This document shows, in pieces, positions 7,721-17,661 of a stretch of DNA of 64,000 bases. Within the stretch, counting starts at the first letter, position 1, and each line of letters opens with the position of its first letter. Both the position numbers and the translations under genes were made by a program. Below the pieces are notes generated by a model. The model saw nothing but the letters and a program-made list of their open reading frames with translations. It was not told where the DNA came from and searched no databases. Source of the DNA: Limnanthes douglasii subsp. nivea (lineage: Eukaryota; Streptophyta; Magnoliopsida; Brassicales; Limnanthaceae); NCBI GenBank assembly GCA_036936605.1, contig JAUPFV010000001.1, forward strand, positions 77,395,910 through 77,459,909. The letters are read 5' to 3'.

Positions 7721-10700
7721 TTACATATGGTTTTTGTTGAACCGACGGTAGTAGGGATGCGCCCATTGATTCACTTCTTCTGTTTCGTAAGCGGCCCAAC
7801 AAGGGTATAATGGAGGCAACGGTCCATCAGGTGGAGTAGTAATCTACAAGAAAAAAGAATAAATGAATGCATTAGTAATGATAGCGTAAGAAATTTGGAT
7901 TAGAAACGAAATATAATTACATTAACAAAGTGACATCCATGTACGAAAGCTATCCCAACTTCTATGATCATTGAATTGTTAACGGGTGGCTTTCCACGGA
8001 TTGGTAGATACGTTCACGAGGCTGCTTGCGATACATGGTATACCATGCATTGATACCTTGTCGCGATGACTAGTCCAATGTCCGAAAATGTCATCCAATA
8101 GTGGCTACTAGGGTTGGGCTTGAAGTAATCTAACCTATGTACCAAATCGTCAAACACCTTCGGCGAACCATATGCATCCAACCAACATGCACGGTTGTCC
8201 CGCAACTCCTTCAACAACTTGCGTCTAACATCCTTCCATCTATCTTCGTTGTTGTATATTAAATGCGCTACGGAACGATATACGCATTGTCCTTCCGGAA
8301 GAACGTCAACTAACTTTAAAATGTAAGTGTGTAGAAAAGCCGGGATGCAATCCGGATATAATGTTAACTTCCCATCCTTAACAATTTTCTTAGGCCTTCC
8401 AACTTTCTTTTTTGCTAATGGAGGTTTGGGTGGTACGATGGGAACCACGTTGGATGCGGCCGTGCTCCCTAATGTGTTTACGGGTGTACTACCTACCGAG
8501 TTAGCCGGAGTACTAGCATTAGCGGTTTGTTCAATGGGATATTCCCACGAACTAGGGTTCCGTTTAGTCGATTTATCAACGCTTTCCTTTGGTCTACCCT
8601 TAGCTCTAACCGCTTCTTTAGGATCTTGAATACGACTTGTCTTGGGCCTTAATATTTGCATTACCCTATTGATAATGTGGTCTTGTTGGTCGGGTCGGAA
8701 ACTACGAATGGAGTTGTCAATTAAGGATTTTTTTTTTGAAATTCCTCTTCACGAGAGCTAGGATCTCTATGCACAATATCTAATCTTTTCCAAAAGATAT
8801 CCACGTCTTCTAAAGGGATGCACCTACCATCTCAAGCTATAAAATAAATTTCACATGCACAAGGTAAACCATGCGTTTTCCTAATGAAACAACCTCCACA
8901 AGCTACCCGATCTACTCCTATATTTCGAGCTCGTATAATAGCAACCATCAATATCTTTAGCCCCGCATGTGACACATGACCTTTAAGATTTTGGGTCAAA
9001 ACACCATCAAAACCGGGAATTATTTGAAACTTACTTCGCTTGAATGATTCGACGATACCCACATGCTACTTCGTTAATAAGTTGTGAACTTTTTCCCAAA
9101 AAAGCTCAAAGTTGCATTGATTCGTCCGAAGATATTTTTTAGGGACGAGTGAGCACCCTCCGCCCTACATAGTATAAATAATAAATTATGAACTTATTTG
9201 AAATTAGATAAAATAACTAAACAAAAGATAGGATAAACGGACTAACATATTTGTAGTTGTTTGGCCATAATGCTTAATCGTGTTCGTTCGGTACGCAAGG
9301 AACTTGTCACCATATTTTGTTATCTACGAGTCCATAACGTACGCAAAACACTCCGGTTTAGATGCAAACATCTCTTTCAGTGTATCTAGATTCTTTTGGT
9401 AACTCTCAACCGTGTTCGCCCCCGCAATGTAGCCGTAAAAGTCAACAAATTGTTTCACTACTGCATCATCATGCTATATCTTCCGGATCGCCCCAAGAAT
9501 GTTCTTACTAATGTGCCACGTGCATAACAAGTGGTGCGTGTCCAGAAAAATATTATCGATCGCTCGCATGAGAGCTAACTCTCGATCGGTAACAATAACG
9601 GATGAAAATTCGCACACGCTATCCATCATCAAACCACAAAGAGTTTCCAAAGCCCATACGTAGTTTCCAATATTCTCTCCGCTCATAAATACGTACGCAC
9701 CTTATACCTAGTCGTCTTGTACGTAATAAGTCTACGCTAGTAGGATGTGCGAAGAAAAATTCAGTGATCACCTTTGAATCATCTTTCAAACGCTCCCACG
9801 TCGAGTATCCATTCTCCTTCAACTTCGTCAACAAATAGTTCATTTGCGTTTGTCCACCGTGCTCAACATCCCGATGTTTTTGGCGGCAATTGTAGATTGT
9901 ACGCATGTTCAAAATATTCTCGGGATATTGGTACTTCAAACCACTATATATCTTCCTAGGGCGCGAACCGAGGTGAGATAAACTACAAACTAGTTCCTTT
10001 TCATCCCTTTTTAGCCTACAAGCGCGTGAATGACCGTCTAGGCGAACGTAGGGTTCATGATTATGAGTACCGTTTATCATCTCCAAACGCCATTTCATGG
10101 CTAGTACGTCGATCAGATGACCTTTTAGCGCAAACAGACAATTATATTTCTTCGTCGATGTTTTCCACTTTCTTAAAGTTTCCGGTTTCGCTTTTGATAC
10201 GAATACACCGTATCGCTCGCAAACGTACTCTAACCTAGGAGTCCTTCCCCATTTCCCGCTATCGTAGAGCTTTCTAATTGTGACAAACTTGATATTCTTC
10301 GATTCAATGTCCATAAAATCATCCAATTCGTCTTTAGTAAATAACCTATCCGTATTGAATATTTTACTGTATTCGGCATCCATAAATGGAGGCTGGGCAG
10401 GTTCCTCCTACAAAATATAAAATTGAAAACTATGAGTTTATATAACACTGCTGTCGCACAAGCCATGTCTTCAGTGCTGTCGCACGAGACATGTCTTCAG
10501 TGCTGTCGCACGAGACATGTCTTCAGTGCGGTCGCATGAGACATGCTTCTATATTCGTCTCATGCGACGGATACAGTTACCAAGTCGCACGATCGTGCGA
10601 TGACGAAGGTGTTCGTCGCACGGATTGCGTGCGACACGACCCAAAACCGAAATACAGGGTTTCACTTCTTACATCCATCCGGTAAGCTTCCTCCTTGTCT

Positions 10701-10741
10701 AGTAAGTCTTCCAGAGAGACGCCCATCTCATCATTATCCAT
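7721..10741 (-). pseudogene. MULE transposase fused to an OTU-type protease domain, four exons, broken
   Basis: Exon 1 is 10741-10673 (23 codons). Intron 1 (10672-10408) holds a palindrome array. Then come exons 10407-9247, 9164-7921 and 7843-7721, all with GT-AG ends. The N-terminal part has a FAR1/WRKY-GCM-like zinc region ending in the HNHEPY motif. The DDE core keeps TDRELALM (9550-9600) and CTWHISKN, but the stretch that should hold the first catalytic Asp is deleted near 9700. A SWIM-like C-GGC-x6-HGLPCACE block lies at about 8835-8900. The C-terminal OTU domain (about 8330-7721) keeps a catalytic-type Cys in EGQCVYRS and a His in GCHFV. In-frame stops occur at about 9474, 9350, 9063, 8832 and 8014. 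Plant MULEs with a C-terminal OTU domain are known. This copy should be inactive. Confidence 0.85.
10450..10600 (-). repeat. Right subterminal palindrome array, in transposase intron 1
   Basis: Three 26-bp tandem copies (10450, 10476 and 10502) read GCTGTCGCACGAGACATGTC and onward. They are followed by a 12-bp stem GTCGCATGAGAC / GTCTCATGCGAC (10531-10542 and 10557-10568) and a 16-bp palindrome TCGCACGATCGTGCGA (10585-10600). Reverse-complemented, the order matches the left cluster at 2483-2576. Confidence 0.88.
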
Positions 10742-10990
10742 AAATACTCCGATTCAAGATTTTTCGAAGTGGATTTAATGGGTTTGGGTAAAAAAACCTA
10801 ACTTTTTCGGTTTAATGGGTTAAAGTAGTAGATATTCGTACAAAGCTTGTAGATTTAGGGTAATAACGGATAGATTTCAGAGTTTCGGCTGATTTGGAGA
10901 GTAAATGGCATGAATGTAAAAATCTAGAGGGAGAAAGGGAAATTTTGGAATTTCAACTTTCAGTTTGAAAAAAGAAAGGGGTAGAGTGAG

Positions 10991-11027
10991 AGATCTATCA
11001 AAATGTGTCTTTTTTCTAGCATGGACC
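10991..11027 (-). repeat. MULE-1 right terminal inverted repeat
   Basis: The reverse complement begins GGTCCATGCTAG and matches the left terminus with three mismatches in 37 bp. Target duplication TTAATAAAA follows at 11028-11036. Confidence 0.93.
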
Positions 11028-11036
11028 TTAATAAAA

Positions 11037-13425
11037 TTAAATATCCTCAAAATAACTCATCGAAAAATATTTAAAATTGGATATTAGGTAAGATAGTTGT
11101 TGTATAATGAATTTATTTTGAATGGAGATAATTATTGTTGTACCAGACTCCAGTTCTCAATGTTAGGTCTTTAAAGCTTTGCTTGTAGTAGACGTCCGTA
11201 AATGTCCAAATTTCTTAAACAATGATTTCGCTATGCTAAAGCTTAATGTACACATTTTTACTAATTATCTTTCCATGAACTTTTCTAACTAAGAACCATT
11301 GACATCTTAACTGTAAAAATGTAAAATTAATTCATGTTATTGTACACCAAACTGTCATACCGCCCTTCAAATGCAACCACCAGAAATAAATATGACAAAA
11401 TATTTAAATTTATTTATGAATAAAAATGTCTTCGTGTTAACTATTTAATAAACCTCATTTCATTTATTTAATCTATTCTCTTTTGATGTATCAATGACAT
11501 ATATGAATAATTAGACTCCTTAAGGGATTCTGAAGCATTTTATCAACTAGATGTTTTCATTTTCCTAATATTTAATTTTATTCTATTGTATAATACAGAA
11601 ATATGGATATCATCATTGCAGAGACGGTAGATACAAATGGGCTATACAATTAATTTATTTTGCAACTATTCTATAGATTAATCACCACTAACTGCAAAGT
11701 TATTTTACCATTACTTAATTTTGAAGATTTAATGTATATAATGAATGGAGATCAAAGATATTTAAGAGATGTAAGACAATAGTAAATTATTATTATCTAA
11801 GTCTATTTTACCATCACTTAATTTTGCTATTTAGTGTATCTACAGAATAAGAATCAACAATCCCTAATATATAGATATAAATTGATATATAAACGAGGAT
11901 TACTTAAGGTTTGAAACTTAGTGCAATATAAATTATCCTTATTACTTAATATATATATATATATATATATATAATTTCAAATGGTAAACCTCTTTATTGG
12001 TCAATTTTTGAATACGCGGGACTGATGTACTCTTTTATTCAAAATGCTAATTTAATTATCATATAGATCTCTAAATTTTAGGTGAGTTTAAAAAGGATCA
12101 CCTAAATCAGAATACCAAGCGCTTAGATATAACATTCCGAAATTAGTGAACTGATTTTTTTACACTCGTTGTGAACACCCAAAAATAATAAATCCCACTT
12201 TTGTTCTGTATTAAGGATTTATTTCCAAATTTCAGGTCTGAAACTTGACATTGTAATTAGAAATAAATTTATTTTATTTTTTATAAAATTTATCATTGCC
12301 CTTATCATTCAATGAATTCTTGATTTACATCAAATCTAGATTCAACCACTTGAAAAATTAATAAATTTAAGCACTGTAATTTTTGAATTTAGGTAATAAA
12401 ATTTACAAATATATAGAAAATATTCCATAATATGTTTTTAGAAAAATTCATGGGATATCATTACCGTATATACTAAACTTCTAACCTCTTTAATGATGAG
12501 TAATCATAACCATAGTGTGAATGATATTTAGGTGTCTTTACCAAATAGATATATCATTATTTCCATTCTATTCAATAATTTGGAATAAATTACCTAGAAT
12601 ACAACTAGATTTTATACTCGTAACACTTAAACTTAATAATCGTATAAATAATATAAAAGATATTGAATTTTCTCAAGTTGAAAGTTCAACAATTACATTC
12701 ACATGTACCTCACTTGTCTTAATCATTAGCAGAGACATTATGTGTCAATGCACTGTATTTTACCTATGAATTTAGTACTTTAAGGTTACACAGTGTTAGT
12801 TTTACACCATATCTCAAAATCAACCAAACCTTTTGTAGGGATTGTACCTAACTTATTCAGGGTAACCGAGCGAACCTTTCAACACTGAAAACAAGATATG
12901 CATGAGTATGATGTGTATAAATGCAACAACTTTAGAATGAAACAGATGCTCACAATCAAGAAATATGCGAGGCAATCTTCTATGGGCTGACCTACACACA
13001 CAACAACTGATCCTTAAGTTGTATGGCCTAAAACTTCTTTCTTTTTATGATTCGCTTGATATTTACCATCCAGATAGGACACTAGGTTGGTCAATCAGTC
13101 ATAAAGAATGAGCATCTGAATGCTCGTATTATAATTTGTACAAACACTATTGAATATCTATCTTTACATATCTGACTTTAATTCCTCGTATCTCAATAGT
13201 TTTGAGCATCCGAAGCAATTTCGAGATGTAATTATTCATTCAAGTGCTCAGATATTTGAAAGGAGATGAATTCTAATCAAACTCCATGTAACTGGAGTAA
13301 AACTATTTATGGCATGCATGACATCAACATGTAAATCCTAGAGTCGAAGTACCGACATTAATGCATAATTGCATCTCATTATGTGGCAATACATTCTCAG
13401 AACTAGATGCTTCTCAATATGTACA
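11037..13425. other. AT-rich spacer without recognised gene
   Basis: No convincing coding frame, RNA gene or element end was seen. A (TA)n run lies at about 11948-11972. The first 40 bases resemble 1660-1700. The ORF at 12521-12769 is AT-rich chance sequence. Confidence 0.6.
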
Positions 13426-13804
13426 AGATGAGTTCGGATTATCTAGTCATAGCTTATTGTGTTATCTGGAGAGGGGCCATCCGGACATAAATGTACCACT
13501 GAACTATCCGGACAGGACAAAAGTAAAGAAACACCTAAACACCTTTTGACTAAGTTATGTGCTAATCAGCTTAATAGATTAATGGGTCCTTAAACTTGAC
13601 ATGGTTCCATAACTTGACCCGAAAGCCCATGGGTCCTTAATTAAAGGTATAAACACCCCAACTACTTTCATTAATGAGGGTAATGAACATTTAATACAAC
13701 CAGGCTGCTCAAATCTCTCACTACTTTATACCAAACACTTAATACTCAAAATATTTTATAAAACACTTTACAAAATTACCCCCAGCCCAAAATAAACCAA
13801 ACCA
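13426..13804 (+). repeat. Gypsy A 5' LTR
   Basis: Aligns end to end with 21073-21451. The initial TG has become AG. It ends AACCA just before the primer site. Confidence 0.88.
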
Positions 13805-13806
13805 AA

Positions 13807-13826
13807 TTGGCGACCACGGTGGGAGC
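13807..13826 (+). other. Gypsy A primer binding site
   Basis: TGGCGACCACGGTGGGAGC begins three bases after the LTR; Gypsy C has the same site reversed at about 57987-58006. The position and the TGG start fit a tRNA primer site, but I cannot say which tRNA. Confidence 0.6.
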
Positions 13827-13876
13827 ACGACGGTGCCTGAATATTGCATTCAAAACCAGTAGAAAAACCTGTTCGG

Positions 13877-15063
13877 ATGGATCTGAACGAGTAAGAAAAT
13901 CCACCACCTATGGTGGAGTCAGTTGGGGAAAACAAAGAATACACTATCAAAGAGCGAGACAAGTTAAACGCAGAAATAGAAGCGTTGAGAGCCATAAAAC
14001 AAGCAGAAATGGGTATAAAGAAAAAGTCAAGAGCGTCATCCATCCATCCATCATACAGACAATCCTAGGGAGAATAATTCATCAATAAAAAATCATTTGA
14101 GTTCAAAGAAGACTCATGTTAGTTGTAAGAAGACTCACCGGTCCAAGCCGGTTGAAAGTTCAGATTATGAGTCCTCCAGCAGCTCTTCGAATGAGGTTGA
14201 GCTTGATGATTCTTTGTCATCGAGCAGTGATGAAGGGAGGTCTAGGAAGAAACAAAAACTAGTTAAAAAATATTCAAGAAAAAAAGATAGGAATGGGCGA
14301 CTTAAAAGGCATCTAGGCAAAGGGTCATCTCACAGCCATAGTCACAGGCATGTGGATGAGTTGCTGATCGATCCTTTTGCTTTTCAGACCGAACCATGTA
14401 TCTTTGCAACACCTAATGAAGACACAGTCTTCAGTTGTAATAGAAATTAGAGACAATCGCCATTGTTTGCGAATATACTGTCCGGAAACCTACCCTAAAG
14501 GTTTGACAATTCTAAAATTGAGAAGTATGATAGGAGTAAGGATCCGGACAATCATCTGTAGTAGTTTAAGAACTTCATGATGAATTTTGATGATGATGAC
14601 AAACTTCTATGTAGAGCCTTCTCCCAATCTTTTACGGGAAGTTCTCTTAAGTGGTACAACTGTTTACCCCAAGGGTGTATCAGAAACTTTGATACAATAT
14701 GGGTTGCCTTCCGAAGGCAGTTTGTGGGAAGTAAAGATGTGAATGGCAATGGATATACTATCATCCATTGTGCCCAAGAGCCAAATGAGTCCTTAAAAGA
14801 CTACATAAGTCGGTTCGTAAATACCAATAACGGGTTAGCAGATTGCTTCGAACAGGTGGCAATTGCTTCTTTGAGACAAGGGTTGAACCCTAGAAATCTG
14901 GCTGATTCAGTGACAAGGAAGAAGGCCATGACTTGGGGTGGCTTGTTAAAGCAGGTGGGAAAGCAGATTAACATGGATGAAACCAAGAAAACCAGGGTGC
15001 ACCGTCAGGTGAGGTCTACCCCAGCAGCTCAAAACCAAAACCAGTCCGGGTATAAGGCTAAGG
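13877..15063 (+). pseudogene. Gypsy A gag, broken
   Basis: ATG 13877 is homologous to the gag start of Gypsy C (57936) but meets a stop after five codons. Recognisable parts are a Ser-rich then Lys/Arg-rich N-terminus (14097-14450) and the retrotransposon Gag core at 14577-15000, with LCRAFSQSFTGSSLKWY and FRRQFVGSK. Stops occur at about 14448, 14500 and 14560. The frame breaks off near 15063, where RNase H sequence starts. The zinc-knuckle region, protease and RT are therefore absent. Confidence 0.85.
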
Positions 15064-15805
15064 AGAACGGTGTACTACATCAACAAAATCCTGATTGATG
15101 CTGAGAAGAGGTACCTGAAGCTTGAAAAGCTGGCATTAGCCTTAGTGATTGTTGTAAGAAAAATGAGGCTGTATTTTCAGTCTCATTCCATCATTGTCCG
15201 AACGTCTTTTCCATTGAAGAATGTTCTTCAGAAAGCAGACATATCAAGCAGGATGACCAAGTGGTCAGTAGAGTTAGGTGATTATGACATTGATTTTGCC
15301 CCACAAACGGCTATCAAGGCTCAATCTATTGCTGATTTCCTAGTAGAATTCCATCCGGATAGGAGTTCTATAAAAGTTTCAGAAGGGAAAACAAAAAATG
15401 AATGGGTAGTCTAGATTGATGGTGGATCAAGCACAATGGGTTATGGAGCTGGAATCTGTATAACTTCTATGTATGGTGATCAAATGTACCAATCTATATG
15501 CTTTGGGTTCAGGGCCTCTAATAATGAGTCTGAATATGAAACAGCTATAGTTGGTCTTAAATTAACTTTCTTATGTGGGGCTAAAATAGTTAAGTTGATG
15601 AGTGATTCTCAGCTTCTTATCCACCATGTTAAAGGTCAATATGAGGCCAAGAAGGAACAGTTGATCAAATACTTACTCATCCTTAAAGAAGTGAAAACCA
15701 ATTTCAAAAGTGTTTGTTATGAGCTTATTCTTAGGTCAGAAAATACGCTGGCAGATTCCTTGGCAACCATCGCATATTCTAAGTCCTACCCTTGGATTCA
15801 TGTGT
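15064..15805 (+). pseudogene. Gypsy A RNase H and second (archaeal-type) RNase H
   Basis: The first block (15070-15414) is the end of the Gypsy RNase H and tether (EKRYLKLEKLALAL, MTKWSVELGDYDI). After a TAG (15412-15414) comes the second RNase H with DGGSS, SNNESEYE and SDSQLLIHH. Two RNase H domains in tandem are a hallmark of the plant Tat lineage. The frame stops again at 15805-15807. Confidence 0.88.
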
Positions 15806-17121
15806 AAGAATTCCCATCCATACAGTCAAGCCAGAACAAGAAAGAGGAGGAAAGATTGAGTATACAAGTAGTCCAACCTAGAGATTGGAGATTTCCCCTT
15901 CTTCAATACATTTATGATGGGGTTTTGCCTTCGGATAATACTATAGCAAGAAAAATTAAACACATGGCTCGTGGAATTTTGATCATAAGGGAAGTGCTCT
16001 ATAAAAAATATTTCAGTAGACCTTTCCTACGTTGTTTGGGGGTTGAAGAATCTCAAGTTGTTCTATCCGAATTCCACGATGGTGAAGGATCAGCTCATTG
16101 TGGCTACAAGGCACTAACCCGGAGAGTATTGTTGGTTGGGTACTATTGGCCATCCATAATGGCAGATGCTAAAGAAGTAGTGAAGAAGTGTGATCCATGT
16201 CAAAGGTATGGTAACATAATTCATGTGCCGACAATACCTATGGAGTTGATTTCTGAGCCAGTACCTTTTGCTCGTTGGGGATTAGATTAAGTTGGGCCTC
16301 TGCCAATGGCGTCCGGAGGGCGCAGAACTATTATAGTTGCTATTGATTACTTCTCAAAGTGGATAAAGGCAGCTCCTTTGGCAGGAACCACTTCAAAAGC
16401 TGTCATAAAATTCATCTTATCCAATATATGTTGCAGATTTGGGATTCTTCAGAAGATTACCACAGATAACGGGCCCCAGTTTGATAACAAGGATATAGAG
16501 AATTTGTGTGCCTCTAGAGGCATTCAAAACTGCTTCTCTTCTTCTTTCCATCCACAAGCGAACGAGCAGGTTGAAGTTTCCAACATGACTATCATGTTCG
16601 GATTAAAAAAGAACCTAGAGGGGGCAACAGAGAAGTGGCCAAGCTATCTGCAAGAAGTATTATGCGCGTACCGAACTACTCCTCGGGTTGCTACACAAGA
16701 ATCTCCTTTTGCTTTGGTGTATGGGATGGATGCCATTACCCCCATTGAAGCTACCCTACCATCATACAGGTTCGATAACTATTCCGAACAAACTAGTGAG
16801 ATAGCAATTGGGAATCAGTTGGACTTGATAGAAGAAATAAGGGTTAAAGCTCACTTGAGAACAACCCACTACCAAGGATTGATGAGGATCAGGTTTGCTT
16901 CCAAGGTCAAGAGAAGAGATTTTCAACTCGGAGATAAAGTTTTGAGGAAAGTTTTCTTACAAAACAGGGAGAAGCAGTTCAGTAAGCTGGCTTTGAACTG
17001 GGAAGGCCCCTATGAGGTCTCCGAAAAGCTTAAGCCTGGGACATATAGGCTTCAGGATAAAGAAGGAAGGATTTTGAAGCACTCATGGAATATTGAACAT
17101 CTCAGGTTATATCTAGAATAA
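15806..17121 (+). pseudogene. Gypsy A integrase
   Basis: The HHCC zinc module is seen as SEFHDGEGSAHCG, then CDPCQRYG (16060-16210). The catalytic D,D,E are in RWGLD (about 16287), TTDNGPQF (about 16465) and QVEVSN (about 16570). A TAA directly follows the first Asp (16288-16290), where relatives have an aliphatic residue, so the protein cannot be made whole. The C-terminal region ends WNIEHLRLYLE at 17121. Confidence 0.9.
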
Positions 17122-17661
17122 AATTTGTGTAAATATTTACTTGTTAGATATCAATGTAAATATTAGGGGGCATACTCTTTCCTACCTTGTTGGCGCGCAG
17201 AGGTTTTAATGAGGTATCCAGTTTTTTCATTCAATAAAATGCGATGCCTTCTTAAAATATCTGGTGTGGTTTTGCTACAATTCAATTCAAGTTCAAATCG
17301 CTGGTTCAATACTTTGGATCTTTGGTAGATCAGATAAACCTGGTTGAGTGATGACCATTGAACACACGTCATCAGAGATATTAAACACTCTCACTATAAT
17401 ACTTCTAAAATAATTGGGGCTATTTAAACATTAGCCATTAAAATTAAAGGGAAAGAAAGTGTTATACAAGAAAGATTCGATATATGAACCTCTTCGGACT
17501 TTAACCAAACATGAAGAATAAAATATGCCTTGGCCATCCAAGGACTTTAAGTATTTCAAAAAACTTATTCGGACTCAAACCGGATAACATTACAAAAAAC
17601 GCCTTGGCCACCCAAGGTAAAATAGTTCACAAAAGTAAGAAAAAAAAAGATGTTTAAAACC
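17122..17661. other. Gypsy A region between convergent pol and accessory gene
   Basis: Contains the block shared with 321-383 (at 17165-17225) and otherwise no feature. The plus-strand pol and the minus-strand accessory gene converge here. Confidence 0.6.

Larger units (their letters stand above)
1978..11027. mobile_element. Complete Mutator-like element, MULE-1 (9,050 bp)
   Basis: Both ends carry a 37-bp terminal inverted repeat (1978-2014 and 10991-11027) with three mismatches. They are flanked by an exact 9-bp target duplication TTAATAAAA (1969-1977 and 11028-11036), as expected for Mutator insertion. Contents from left to right: a PMD gene (+), a 147-bp tandem array, a small gene (-), a bidirectional promoter with 27-bp repeats, a paralogous small gene (+), a 91-bp array, and a transposase-OTU gene (-). 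All coding frames carry lesions, so the copy is probably not autonomous now. The ends are good enough for it to have been mobilised in trans. Confidence 0.93.

Noticed and set aside
8327..8629. Plus-strand ORF of 100 codons
   Set aside because: Antisense to the OTU-domain exon of the MULE-1 transposase; no independent support.
12521..12769. Hydrophobic 82-codon ORF
   Set aside because: AT-rich chance frame in spacer; no homologous look, no promoter or splice context.
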